The notes: generated by a model from the letters alone, not told the origin. DNA of 64,000 nucleotides from Saccharopolyspora gloriosae (GCF_022828475.1 NZ_CP059557.1:4201470-4265469), one strand, 5' to 3'; counted from the first letter of the stretch, positions 1 to 8,549 are shown. Made by a program: numbers and translations.

Positions 1-1497
1 GGGGTCGAGCGGCGGCTGTCCTCCGACGAGCTCTGGCAGGACTACCAGCACCGCGCGGCGACCTACAACACGCTGCTCAGCGAACTGACCGGCCGGGCGA
101 GCGGCGTCGAAGGTTCGGCCACCGGGCACCTGCCGCCGGAACAGGAGCGGCAGGTCACCTCGACCGCGCTGGACACCCGGCTGATGCGGGTCACGTTGCG
201 CGGTTACCAGGCTTTCGGGGCGAAGTTCGCCCTCGCGCGCCGACGCTGCATCCTCGGCGACGAGATGGGGCTGGGCAAAACCGTGGAGGCGCTCGCCGCG
301 ATGGCGCACCTCGCGGCCGGGGGCGCCACGCACTTCCTGGTGGTGTGCCCGGCAAGCGTGCTGATCAACTGGGTGGACGAGACGTCCCGGCACAGCGCGC
401 TCATCCCGCATCCGCTGCACGGCCCGACTCGGGACGCCGACACCGACGCGTGGCTGCGCGACGGCGGTGTCGCGGTCACCACGTTCGACACCTTGCAGCG
501 GCTGCGCCGGCTCGGCACCGTGGCGATGGTCGTCGTCGACGAAGCGCACTACGTCAAGAACCCGCAGGCGAAGCGCTCCCAGGCCGTCGTGTCCGTGGTG
601 GCCGGTGCGGAACGCGCGCTGCTGCTCACCGGCACGCCGATGGAGAACCGGGTGGAGGAGTTCCGCACCCTCGTCGGCTACCTGCAACCCGAGGTGGCGC
701 GGAAGCTCGACGCGCGGGACGCGTTGTCCCCCACCAGGTTCCGCAAAGCCGTGGCGCCCGCGTACCTGCGGCGCAACCAGGAGGACGTGCTCACCGAGCT
801 GCCCGAGCTGATCGAGCTGGAGGACTGGGTCGAACTCGACGGCGACGAGTCCCGCGCATACCTGGCAGGAGTGCGCGACGGGAACCTGATGGCGATGCGC
901 CGCGCCGCGTACGCCACCGGTCGTTCCGCGAAGCTGGAGCGGCTCCGCGAGATCGTCGAGGAGGCCGAGGCCGAGAAGTGGAAAGTCGTGGTGTTCACCA
1001 ACTTCCGGCCCGTCATCACAACCGTGCGCGGCGCGCTCGGCCCGGCGGTGATGCCGGAGTCGCTGACCGGCGACCTCAGCGCGCAGGGCAAGCAGGACCT
1101 CATCGACGAGTTCACCGAACGCGAGGGCCACGCCGTGCTGCTCGCCCAGATCCACGCGGGCGGCACCGGACTGAACATCCAGGCCGCGAACGTCGTGATC
1201 CTCGCCGAACCGCAGCTCAAACCGAGCACCGAGAACCAGGCCATCGCCCGGTGCCACCGCATGGGCCAGACCCGCAAGGTCCACGTGCACCGCATCCTCG
1301 CCAAGGACAGCGTGGATCAGCGCCTCACCGAGACGCTGGAGGCGAAGGCCGGGCTCTTCGACGCCTACGCCCGCGAGAGCACCGCCAAGCTCGCCGACCC
1401 GGAAGCGCTGAACACCTCCCCCGTGGCGGAGGAGTCCGACGGCGCCGTCGAACGACGCGTGCTCACGGCCGAACGCGCACGGCTCGGCATCGGCTGA
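1..1497 (+). CDS. SNF2-family DEAD/DEAH helicase (5' truncated by window edge)
   Basis: The frame is open from base 1, so the gene begins outside the window; 498 residues are visible. This is a SNF2/RapA-like ATP-dependent translocase, which would remodel protein-DNA complexes in the cytoplasm. Visible motifs, numbered from base 1, are GDEMGLGKT (motif I, about residues 86-94), DEAH (motif II), LLTGTPMEN (motif III) and, in the second RecA lobe, GGTGLNIQAANVVI followed by ENQAIARCHRMGQ (motifs V and VI). Both lobes are intact and it ends at TGA 1495-1497. The first ATG at 184 lies just before motif I and is too late to be the start. The specific role (repair, transcription recycling or defence) cannot be told from this part. 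Confidence 0.93.
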   Translation, partial: GVERRLSSDELWQDYQHRAATYNTLLSELTGRASGVEGSATGHLPPEQERQVTSTALDTRLMRVTLRGYQAFGAKFALARRRCILGDEMGLGKTVEALAAMAHLAAGGATHFLVVCPASVLINWVDETSRHSALIPHPLHGPTRDADTDAWLRDGGVAVTTFDTLQRLRRLGTVAMVVVDEAHYVKNPQAKRSQAVVSVVAGAERALLLTGTPMENRVEEFRTLVGYLQPEVARKLDARDALSPTRFRKAVAPAYLRRNQEDVLTELPELIELEDWVELDGDESRAYLAGVRDGNLMAMRRAAYATGRSAKLERLREIVEEAEAEKWKVVVFTNFRPVITTVRGALGPAVMPESLTGDLSAQGKQDLIDEFTEREGHAVLLAQIHAGGTGLNIQAANVVILAEPQLKPSTENQAIARCHRMGQTRKVHVHRILAKDSVDQRLTETLEAKAGLFDAYARESTAKLADPEALNTSPVAEESDGAVERRVLTAERARLGIG

Positions 1498-1635
1498 GCA
1501 GCCCCGCGCCCCATGGGGTCTTTTCAGGCATCTCCCGTTGCCCTTTCGCCCTCGGCGCCGCTTCGCCCGGCGACCACCGGCGCGGCGGTGGCGTCGTTCT
1601 TGCGGGCCTATTGATCAAGGTGGGAGCGACAGCGG

Positions 1636-1908
1636 ATGAGACGAACGGCAGCCACTTTGGTCGTCACGGCCGGATTGCTCGCGGGATCGGTCGGGCAGGC
1701 GGCGGCGGTCGGCAGCTGGGCCGAAGAGCCCGTTCCGGCACCCGACGGAGCCGGCAAGTTGACCGACGCGGACAGCGCCCGAGGCGAGTCCTGGGCGTTC
1801 GCTTGGCAGGTGGTCGACCTCGCGGAGTCCGGCAAGGTCACCGAGCTGATCCAGGTCGGTGACCAGGTGCAGCTGTTCGGAATCGGCCCCAACCTCGAAC
1901 CGTTCTGA
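1636..1908 (+). CDS. Small exported protein of unknown function, possibly cut short
   Basis: The product is 90 residues. A basic start (MRR), a hydrophobic stretch and a likely AxA cleavage site near residues 22-24 make a signal peptide, so the mature part is about 65 residues and exported. A GGTGGGAG Shine-Dalgarno lies a few bases upstream. No family is recognised. The frame ends at TGA 1906-1908, but the same frame continues for 34 codons with protein-like sequence (YGLDNGEWLGKP) to TGA 2011-2013. A Trp-to-stop change at 1906 is therefore possible. The downstream extension runs into a dispersed repeat at 1992. Confidence 0.6.
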   Translation: MRRTAATLVVTAGLLAGSVGQAAAVGSWAEEPVPAPDGAGKLTDADSARGESWAFAWQVVDLAESGKVTELIQVGDQVQLFGIGPNLEPF

Positions 1909-1991
1909 TACGGACTGGACAACGGCGAGTGGCTGGGCAAGCCGGCACCGCCCGCGGTCCGCGTGGAGGGCAGAACGGCCTGCGCAGCGGT

Positions 1992-2010
1992 ACCTCAGCG
2001 GCTTCCTCGC
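1992..2010 (+). repeat. Dispersed palindromic repeat, core copy 1
   Basis: The 19-nt core ACCTCAGCGGCTTCCTCGC occurs here and, reverse-complemented, at 14158-14176 and 28652-28670. A reverse-type half (CTCGCGAGGACCGCT) follows at 2024-2038. It sits in the 312-base gap between the small exported protein and the convergent TetR gene, where I see no other gene. Confidence 0.65.
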
Positions 2011-2220
2011 TGACAAGGATCATCTCGCGAGGACCGCTCGAGTCCTGACGAGTCCGGTCCAGCGTTCGACGCCGCTGGACCGGCTCCGTTACCAGGTGAC
2101 GGGCGGATACCCCCACACATCACGAAGTTGCCGCAACACCGCCCGCCAGTCGCGCGAACCCGGGCTAGAGCCCGGTGCGCGGAGAAAACCTTCCCGAACT
2201 ACGCGTTCGCCGAGCGGGAC

Positions 2221-2856
2221 TCAGCCCGAGCTCGGGTTTCCTCCCGTCAGATACCGCGTCAGCATCGCCACGAGTTCGTTCTCGAAGTGGGGGATGTCGA
2301 TCGGGTCCGATGCGGCGATGAGTTGGTGCACGACGAGTTCGACGGTGGAGACGACGAGGCGGGCCGCGGTGTGCGGGTCGCCGACGCGGACGTCCGCGTG
2401 TCGTTCGATCAGGTCGCGGACGTAGCCGACGTGGACCTTCTCCAGATGCGCGACCTTGTCCAGCAACGCCTGGGAGCGCGGGGCCTCCTCGATCATGATC
2501 CGCAGCAGTTTCGGGTCGTCGAGGTGGCTTTCGATGGCGGCTCGGACGAAGTGGCGAACCGTTTCCTCGACCGAGTCCGGCCACGCGTCGGGCAGCCGGG
2601 CGGCGGTGTTGCGCATGCCGTCGTCGAGGTGGCGGGTCAGCAGCTCGACCAGGATCGCGTCCTTGTTCGGGAAGTACTGGTACAGCGAACCGATGGAGAT
2701 CCGCGCCCGCTCGGCGATGCGGTTCGTGGTGCCGGCGGCGTAGCCGTGCTCGGTGAAAACGTGAGCAGCCGCGCTGAGGATGCGCTGGCGAGTGAGTTCC
2801 GCCCGGACTTGGCGCGGCTGTTTGCGCGGTCGCAGCCGTCGCTCACCCGAGTTCAT
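2221..2856 (-). CDS. TetR/AcrR family transcriptional regulator
   Basis: The protein has 211 residues with an N-terminal TetR helix-turn-helix (RQRILSAAAHVFTEHGYAAGTTNRIAERA, then SIGSLYQYFPNKDAIL, about residues 24-68) and a helical ligand-binding C-terminal part. The start is the ATG preceded by GAGGAGGT; an in-frame start 19 codons upstream has no ribosome site. It is divergent from the FMN-binding protein gene at 2997 with about 140 bases between, so it probably represses that gene and itself. The ligand is unknown. Confidence 0.9.
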   Translation of the reverse strand: MNSGERRLRPRKQPRQVRAELTRQRILSAAAHVFTEHGYAAGTTNRIAERARISIGSLYQYFPNKDAILVELLTRHLDDGMRNTAARLPDAWPDSVEETVRHFVRAAIESHLDDPKLLRIMIEEAPRSQALLDKVAHLEKVHVGYVRDLIERHADVRVGDPHTAARLVVSTVELVVHQLIAASDPIDIPHFENELVAMLTRYLTGGNPSSG

Positions 2857-2996
2857 GGCACCTCCTCGAACGCGCCGGAAAGCGAGTAGCGCGTGAAGCG
2901 AACAATTACTCATAATGATGCCACAACCTGCGGTGATGCATCACCCGTGAGCATTCGCAGGCCCGTTTCGAAGCAACGCGTTCAAGCAAGGAGCCA

Positions 2997-3632
2997 ATGA
3001 TGACGCACGCCCGCACCCGTCCCCGGCGGGTGTCGATGGAGGAGCTTCGCGCCCGGCTCGGGCAGCCCGATGACATGGTCACGGCCCTCAAGTCCGGGGT
3101 GAGCATCGATCAGCATATGCACCGCTTCATCGCCCACTCCCCCTACCTGTCGATGGCCACCTCCGACGCGGCGGGCCGCGCGGACTGCTCTCCTCGCGGC
3201 GATTTCCCGGGTTTCGTGAAGGTCCTCGACGAACGCACCCTCGCGATCCCGGACCGGCCGGGCAACAAGATCGCCGACGCGTTCCGCAACCTCGATGAGA
3301 ACGACGGCATCGGGTTGCTGTTCCTCATCCCGGGAGTCTCGGAAGTGCTGCGGGTCAACGGAAGCGCTTACGCCACCGACGATCCCGACGTGCTGACCCG
3401 CATGCGGGTCAACGGCAAGGACGCGCAGTTCGCGCTGATCGTCGAAGTGGAGCAGGCTTTCTTCCACTGTGGACGGGCGCTGTTGCGGTCCCGGTTGTGG
3501 GACCCGGACAGCCAGGCCCTCGCGGCGGAAATTCCGTCGGTGGGCGAGATCGCCGCCGCCCAGTCGGGCCTCGACATCGACCCGGCTTGGCTCGAACGCG
3601 AACTGCAGGCCGGATATCGCAAGCTGTACTGA
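2997..3632 (+). CDS. Pyridoxamine 5'-phosphate oxidase-like FMN-binding protein (MSMEG_1061 type)
   Basis: The product has 211 residues with a split-barrel flavin-binding fold. Recognisable blocks are SPRGD followed by GFVKVLDERTLAIPDRPGN, then a D-x3-NL-x2-N segment, as in actinobacterial PPOX-family proteins of this subgroup. Such proteins bind FMN, F420 or haem and act as oxidoreductases, often on unknown substrates. An AAGGAG site precedes tandem ATGs at 2997 and 3000. It is divergent from a TetR gene that likely controls it. Family placement is firm; the reaction is not known. Confidence 0.85.
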   Translation: MMTHARTRPRRVSMEELRARLGQPDDMVTALKSGVSIDQHMHRFIAHSPYLSMATSDAAGRADCSPRGDFPGFVKVLDERTLAIPDRPGNKIADAFRNLDENDGIGLLFLIPGVSEVLRVNGSAYATDDPDVLTRMRVNGKDAQFALIVEVEQAFFHCGRALLRSRLWDPDSQALAAEIPSVGEIAAAQSGLDIDPAWLERELQAGYRKLY

Positions 3633-3741
3633 CGACGGGCGCGGCGCGGAAAACCGTTTCCCCTTGGGCGAGCTCGGCTGTTACGGTCCGATGCGAGCGG
3701 CAAGAGAGGTTCCGCAGGGCCTCTGATCAGGGAGTTTCGAC

Positions 3742-3771
3742 GTGGTGAGTGACGACGACATCTCCGGGTGA
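3742..3771 (+). promoter_or_regulatory. Candidate 9-codon leader peptide upstream of the ABC-F gene
   Basis: GTG 3742 opens a 9-codon frame (MVSDDDISG, TGA 3769-3771) preceded by AGGGAG at 3729-3734 with 7-base spacing. Its GAC-rich codons (3752-3761) are perfectly complementary to 3822-3831, so a ribosome in the leader would disrupt the downstream fold. That is the layout of translation-controlled attenuators upstream of antibiotic-resistance ABC-F genes. The role is inferred. Confidence 0.5.
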
Positions 3772-3831
3772 ATCCGGAGTGTGAGCACCTCCGCAACCGC
3801 CTTCAGGCGGTGCGGGAGGTCATGTCGTCGT
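3752..3831 (+). promoter_or_regulatory. Three-stem RNA structure, candidate attenuator
   Basis: Outer stem: ACGACGACAT (3752-3761) pairs with ATGTCGTCGT (3822-3831), 10 of 10. It encloses hairpin I, CTCCGG/CCGGAG (3762-3767/3774-3779), and hairpin II, ACCTCC...ACCGCC with GGCGGT...GGAGGT (3787-3820), which has a TTCA loop and a 3x3 internal loop. The structure lies between the leader peptide and the ABC-F start at 3898. No T-tract follows, so premature termination, if any, is not of the simple intrinsic kind. Confidence 0.55.
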
Positions 3832-3897
3832 ACCCGTTTCCCCGTCCGCTCGCCGGGCCGCAGCAGCGCGCCCGCCTGGCGTTGGAAGGCACTCAGC

Positions 3898-5526
3898 ATG
3901 CCCGACGCACTGATCGTTTGTTCCGACCTCACCTTCTCCTGGCCGGATGACACGCCCGTGTTCGACGAGCTGTCGTTCACCGTGGGCGGCGGCCGCACCG
4001 GGCTCGTCGCGCCCAACGGCGCGGGCAAGAGCACGCTGCTCAAGCTCATCGCAGGGCAGTACCGGCCGCAAGCCGGTTCCGTCACCGTCCACGGGACCGT
4101 CGGCTACCTGCCGCAGAGCCTGCCGCTGGCCGGGGAACTCACCGTCGCCGACGTGCTGGAGATCGCCCCGACCCTGCGTGCGCTGCACGCCATCGAAGCC
4201 GGTGACGTCGGCGAACACCACTTCGCCACGGTCGGCACCGACTGGGACATCGAGGAACGTGCCCGCGCCGAACTGGATCGGCTCGGGCTCGGCGAGGTGC
4301 CGTTGGACCGGCCGTTGCGCACGTTCAGCGGTGGCCAGGTCGTGTCGCTCGGGCTCGCCGCGCAACTGCTGAAGCAACCCGACGTGCTGCTGCTCGACGA
4401 ACCCACCAACAACCTCGACCGCGACGCGCGCCACCGGCTGCACTCGGTGCTGGAGGAATGGCACGGGTGTCTGCTGCTCGTCGGCCACGACCGTGAACTG
4501 CTCGACCGGATGGACCGCATCGCCGAACTCGACCGGAGCGAAATGCGGTGGTACGGCGGCGGTTTCACCGATTACGAAGGCGCGCTGCGCGCCGAGCAGG
4601 AAGTCGCCGAGCGCCACGTCCGCAACGCCGAACAAGAGGTCAAGCGGGAGAAGCGGGAACGCCAGCAGGCACGGGAACGCGCCGATCGACGTGCGAGCAA
4701 CGCCGCCCGCAACGTGAAATCCGCCGGGCTGCCGAAGATCCTCGCCGGAGCACGCAAGCGCCGCGCGCAGGAATCGGCGGGCCGCGCCGACGGGACGCAT
4801 GCGCAGCGGGTCGATGAAGCCAAGGCCAAGCTCGACGAAGCGGGACGAGCGCTACGGGACGAGGACAGGATCTCCCTGTCGCTGCCGGGAACCCGGGTGC
4901 CCGCCGGGCGCACGGTGTTCCTCGGCGAAGGTCTGCGCGCCGGCTATGCGGGGACGCCGGTGTTCGCCGGCGTGGACGTGGCGATTCGCGGACCGGAGCG
5001 GATCGCGCTGACCGGGGCCAACGGTTCCGGGAAGTCCACGCTGCTGCGCCTGATCACCGGCGAGCTCGCCCCGGAGCACGGTGAGATCACCCGGACCGAC
5101 GGGCGGATCGCCTACCTCTCCCAACGACTCGACCTGCTCGACGCCGAACGCGGCGTCGCCGATAATCTGCGCGCGTTCGCGCCGGACATGCCGCAGTCGC
5201 AGTTCATGCACGTGCTCGCGCGGTTCCTGTTCAAGGGCGACCGCATGCAGCTGCCGGTCGACGTGCTCTCCGGCGGTGAGCGGCTGCGCGCGACGCTGGC
5301 CTGCGTGCTGTGCGCGGAACCCGCACCGCAGCTGCTGCTGCTGGACGAACCGACCAACAACCTCGACCTGGTCAGCGTCGGTCAGCTGGAGAGCGCGCTC
5401 AACGCCTACGAAGGCGCCCTCGTGGTCGTCAGCCACGACGAGCGTTTCCTCGCCGAGATCAACGTGACCCGTCGTCTCCACCTGTCCACCGGCGCACTGC
5501 GCGAAGCGGACGACAGCCCGCGTTGA
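3898..5526 (+). CDS. ABC-F family ATPase (ribosome-protection type)
   Basis: The product has 542 residues, two ABC ATPase domains and no membrane segments, which defines ABC-F. Domain 1 has NGAGKST, the signature FSGGQ and LLLLDEPTNNLD; domain 2 has NGSGKST, LSGGE and LLLLDEPTNNLD. A charged alpha-helical linker rich in Arg, Glu and Lys joins them (about residues 235-330). Members bind the ribosomal E site and either displace antibiotics or act in translation. ATG 3898 is chosen for GGAAGG at 3884-3889 and because the first beta strand begins directly after it; a frame-open GTG at 3781 lies inside the RNA structure. The upstream attenuator-like leader favours an antibiotic-resistance role, perhaps macrolide/lincosamide/pleuromutilin type, but the drug is not predictable here. 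Confidence 0.93.
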   Translation: MPDALIVCSDLTFSWPDDTPVFDELSFTVGGGRTGLVAPNGAGKSTLLKLIAGQYRPQAGSVTVHGTVGYLPQSLPLAGELTVADVLEIAPTLRALHAIEAGDVGEHHFATVGTDWDIEERARAELDRLGLGEVPLDRPLRTFSGGQVVSLGLAAQLLKQPDVLLLDEPTNNLDRDARHRLHSVLEEWHGCLLLVGHDRELLDRMDRIAELDRSEMRWYGGGFTDYEGALRAEQEVAERHVRNAEQEVKREKRERQQARERADRRASNAARNVKSAGLPKILAGARKRRAQESAGRADGTHAQRVDEAKAKLDEAGRALRDEDRISLSLPGTRVPAGRTVFLGEGLRAGYAGTPVFAGVDVAIRGPERIALTGANGSGKSTLLRLITGELAPEHGEITRTDGRIAYLSQRLDLLDAERGVADNLRAFAPDMPQSQFMHVLARFLFKGDRMQLPVDVLSGGERLRATLACVLCAEPAPQLLLLDEPTNNLDLVSVGQLESALNAYEGALVVVSHDERFLAEINVTRRLHLSTGALREADDSPR

Positions 5527-5828
5527 AGTGGAATAGGCAGTGCGGTATCCGCGGCCGGACTTTCCGGGGGAATAGCGGAAAACTCGACCAACAATTGGAA
5601 ACCGGATGCTCTGACCGGTGCCACGCCTGCGCACAGGTGTGACACCCGAAGGGACGTATGCGGTTACCGGTCACTTCCAGTAACTTGGAAGAAACTGGGG
5701 TTGTGGCCGGACGATTAACCCGCAGAACCGAAGCCGATCAGATCGTCGATCGCGCAGTGATCCGGCCCATTGCACCGAATACTTGCATCATGCGTGCTCG
5801 ATGAGCAAGACGATTCGGAGGAGGAACA
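5527..5828. other. Intergenic region upstream of the lasso-locus regulator
   Basis: This 302-base gap holds no gene I can support. It has a short inverted repeat, CTTCCA at 5674-5679 and TGGAAG at 5686-5691, which could be an operator for the LuxR gene at 5829. No clear terminator follows the ABC-F gene. Confidence 0.4.
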
Positions 5829-6530
5829 GTGGGGGAAAGCATTTCCGGTGACGGGTCCACACGGAATGCGGTCGTCCTCATCGCCCACGGCATTCCCACC
5901 TACCGCTATGGACTCGCGCTGGGACTGGAACAATCGGAATTCGCAGTGCAGGAATCCGCACCGGCGGACGCGCCGAACACCGGCGAGTGGGACGCGTGCC
6001 TGGTCGAGGTGTCGCGGTCCGACAGCTCCACGCTCTCCGCACTGCGGGACGCCCGCCCGGCAGGGGTGCTGATCGCCCTGCTCGACGAGCCGGACGCCGA
6101 TGATTACCGTGCGGCGCTGCGCATCGGAGCCGACGGGCTGGTCGCCCAGGACGCGGCGCTCGACGAGATCATCACGGTGCTGCGGCTGGCGCTGCGCGGC
6201 ACGGTGCTGCTGCCACGCGGAATCGCCCGGTCACTGGCCACCGGCGTGACCCGTCCGCCGACCGCGCTGAACCTCACCGGCGTGGACCGGGAACTGCTCA
6301 CTCGGCTGGCGATGGGCAGCCCGGTCGCCGACATCGCCAAGTCCGCCGGTTATTCGGAACGGCAGATGTATCGACTCGTCCGGGAGATCTACCACCGGCT
6401 GGGCTCCCGCAATCGCAGCGAGGCCATCGCGACCGCCACCAGGTGGGGACTCATCTCGGAAAGCCAGAGCAGGGCCGCCGCGGAAACCGACAACGCGGCA
6501 CGGCCACCGCCGCGCGCCCGCTGCCACTGA
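5829..6530 (+). CDS. Orphan LuxR/NarL-type response regulator, lasso-locus regulator
   Basis: The product has 233 residues. Residues about 10-120 resemble a CheY-like receiver, but where the phospho-acceptor Asp normally sits (in a pattern like LLDVRMP) the sequence reads WDACLVEVSRSD, so the acceptor is degenerate. Residues about 145-205 are a LuxR-type helix-turn-helix (LTGVDRELLTRLAMGSPVADIAKSAG, then the YHRLGSRNRSEAI recognition region). No kinase gene is adjacent. The GTG start follows GGAGGA. It lies 125 bases before the ABC exporter and probably controls the lasso genes independently of phosphorylation; that assignment rests on position. Confidence 0.85.
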   Translation: MGESISGDGSTRNAVVLIAHGIPTYRYGLALGLEQSEFAVQESAPADAPNTGEWDACLVEVSRSDSSTLSALRDARPAGVLIALLDEPDADDYRAALRIGADGLVAQDAALDEIITVLRLALRGTVLLPRGIARSLATGVTRPPTALNLTGVDRELLTRLAMGSPVADIAKSAGYSERQMYRLVREIYHRLGSRNRSEAIATATRWGLISESQSRAAAETDNAARPPPRARCH

Positions 6531-6655
6531 CCAGAACCGTCTTCCCGATCGAACCCCGCCACGTTCCCGAAACGCGCTACCGGGTACCGCCGACCCGGCC
6601 ACCACGGGTCGCGAAGAAGCCCGGAACGGCGGTCGGCAAAGTCCGAAGGAGTCAC

Positions 6656-8416
6656 GTGCTACAAGTTTTCCGGCCTACCAGGCAAAGCGACGACGAACAG
6701 GAGGATTCCCCCGGAATCGTTGAGGAAGCACCGGCAGAACCGACCAGGCGAGTCGGTGTCCGCGATCTGATCCAGATCGCCCGCGGGCACCAGCGCGCGA
6801 TCGCGATCGCACTGGTGCTCTCGTTGCTGGGCGCCGCGCTGGGGCTGGTGCAGCCGCTGCTGGCCGGGCGTGCCATCGACGCGTTCGCCCGGCAGCAGCC
6901 CTACCTGCCGTTGATCTGGGTGCTCGCGGCGGTGTTCATCAGCGAGGCCGTGGTCTCGGCACTGGGCCACTACGCGCTGGAGCGGTCCGGCGAAGGCATC
7001 GTGCTGGGGCTGCGGCAGCGGGTGATCGGCACGCTGCTGCGGCTGCCGATGCGCCGCTACGAGCAGCGGCGGCTCGGCGACCTGCTCGCCCGCACGAGCA
7101 GCGACACGACCCTGCTGCGCGACACCTTGGCCTACGACCTCTCCGAAGTCGTCGTCGGCGTGTTCGTCGTCATCGGCGGCACCGCCATGATGATCTGGCT
7201 GGACGCCGCGATGTTCCTCATCGTGCTGGCGATCATCGGCGCGATCGGGGCGCTGACCATGTTGCTGCTGGCGGGAATCCGCCGAAACGTCGAAGAAGCC
7301 CAAGACAGCCTCGGCGGCATGACCGCGGAACTGGAACGGGCGCTGTCGGCGATCCGCACGGTGCGGGTGATGCGGGCCGAAGATCGCGAGCAGGAACGGA
7401 TCGGGCAGCACGCCCGGCAGGTGTACGAGCAGAACCTCGCCGCGGCCAAACGGGATTCCGTGGTGAACCCGGCGATGACGCTGGCCATGCACGCCTCGCT
7501 GATCGCGGTGCTCGTGGTCGGCGGCATCCGGGTCGTCAGCGGCGCCTCGACGCTGGCCGACCTGGTGGGTTTCCTGCTCTACGTCACCTACATCGCGACG
7601 CCGATGGCCAACATCTTCGACGTGATGGCCACCTTGCAACGCGGACTTGCTGCATTGCAACGCGTCGACGACGTGACGCGGATGCCGGTGGAGGAGGCCG
7701 CCGCGCCGGTCACCACCACCCCGCGCGAGCCGGCCGCCCCCGAGGTCCCCGCGGTGGAACTGCGCGACGTCTGGTTCGGCTACGACCCGGACACCCCGGT
7801 GCTGCGCGGGGTCTCGTTCGCCGTGCCGCGCAACGACCACGTCGCGCTCGTCGGGGCGTCCGGAGCGGGCAAGTCGACGATTTTCGCGCTGCTGGCCCGG
7901 TTCTACGACCAGGATCGCGGGCGCATCCTGCTCGACGGGGTCGACACGCGCGACGAGATGAGCCGTGACGAGTGCCGCTCGCACCTGAGCCTCGTGGAGC
8001 AGCACTGCCCGATCATGCACGGCACGCTGGGCGAGAACATCGCCTACGCCAAGCCGGACGCCGACCGCGAGGAGATCCGGCGCGTGGTGGAACTCGCGGC
8101 GCTGGACACCCTGGTGCAGCGGCTGCCGCACGGGCTGGACACGCCCGTCGGCGACCACGGCGACCTGCTCTCCGGGGGCGAGCGGCAACGAGTCGCGCTG
8201 GCCCGCGCCCTGCTGCCACGTCCCCGGCTGCTGCTGCTGGACGAGCCGACCTCGCAGCTCGACAGCGCGAACGAGGCCGCGCTCACCGAGACCATCGCGA
8301 AGGTCTCCTCCGAATGCACGCTGCTGGTGATCGCACACCGCCCGTCCACCGTGCGCGCCGCGGACTCGGTCGTGACGCTGGAGTCGGGCCGGGTCACGGG
8401 GGCCTCCGTGAACTGA
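6656..8416 (+). CDS. ABC transporter, fused membrane and ATPase domains (putative lasso peptide exporter/immunity)
   Basis: The product is 586 residues, a half-transporter of MsbA/LarD layout: a six-helix membrane domain (about residues 40-330) and an ABC ATPase (about 350-586) with Walker A GASGAGKST (near 400), signature LSGGERQRVALARALL and Walker B LLLLDEPTSQLD. It would work as a homodimeric exporter. GTG 6656 follows AAGGAG at 6646-6651; a frame-open ATG at 6443 lies inside the regulator gene. No peptidase C39 domain is present, which fits a system with its own leader peptidase. Its place before the lasso precursor suggests export and self-protection, as with McjD. A perfect hairpin terminator at 8444-8485 ends this transcript. 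Confidence 0.88.
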   Translation: MLQVFRPTRQSDDEQEDSPGIVEEAPAEPTRRVGVRDLIQIARGHQRAIAIALVLSLLGAALGLVQPLLAGRAIDAFARQQPYLPLIWVLAAVFISEAVVSALGHYALERSGEGIVLGLRQRVIGTLLRLPMRRYEQRRLGDLLARTSSDTTLLRDTLAYDLSEVVVGVFVVIGGTAMMIWLDAAMFLIVLAIIGAIGALTMLLLAGIRRNVEEAQDSLGGMTAELERALSAIRTVRVMRAEDREQERIGQHARQVYEQNLAAAKRDSVVNPAMTLAMHASLIAVLVVGGIRVVSGASTLADLVGFLLYVTYIATPMANIFDVMATLQRGLAALQRVDDVTRMPVEEAAAPVTTTPREPAAPEVPAVELRDVWFGYDPDTPVLRGVSFAVPRNDHVALVGASGAGKSTIFALLARFYDQDRGRILLDGVDTRDEMSRDECRSHLSLVEQHCPIMHGTLGENIAYAKPDADREEIRRVVELAALDTLVQRLPHGLDTPVGDHGDLLSGGERQRVALARALLPRPRLLLLDEPTSQLDSANEAALTETIAKVSSECTLLVIAHRPSTVRAADSVVTLESGRVTGASVN

Positions 8417-8443
8417 TCCCCCGCCGCACGTCCAGAGCCTGAA

Positions 8444-8485
8444 CGAAAAGTGCCTCGCCGGAACATTTCGGCGAGGCACTTTTCG
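8444..8485 (+). terminator. Perfect hairpin terminator after the ABC exporter
   Basis: A perfect 17-bp stem, CGAAAAGTGCCTCGCCG at 8444-8460 and its reverse complement at 8469-8485, encloses an 8-base loop; the stem ends in AAAA/TTTT. It starts 27 bases after the exporter's stop and should separate the regulator/exporter transcript from the precursor. Confidence 0.85.
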
Positions 8486-8504
8486 CGCGTCGCACGATCG
8501 ACGG

Positions 8505-8549
8505 CGTCGGAATTCCGACGTAGAACAGTGCCGAAGAAACTGTTCTACG
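8505..8549. promoter_or_regulatory. Two adjacent perfect inverted repeats upstream of the lasso precursor
   Basis: The first is the 16-bp palindrome CGTCGGAATTCCGACG at 8505-8520. The second has 11-bp arms, CGTAGAACAGT (8519-8529) and ACTGTTCTACG (8539-8549), separated by 9 bases. Both lie 250-290 bases before the precursor ATG in a 379-base gap. They may be operators for the LuxR protein or structures in a long 5' leader. Function not shown. Confidence 0.5.

Noticed and set aside
7132-7527. 131-codon minus-strand frame inside the ABC exporter
   Set aside because: Antisense to transmembrane helices; Ser/Thr/Pro-rich composition typical of such shadows.
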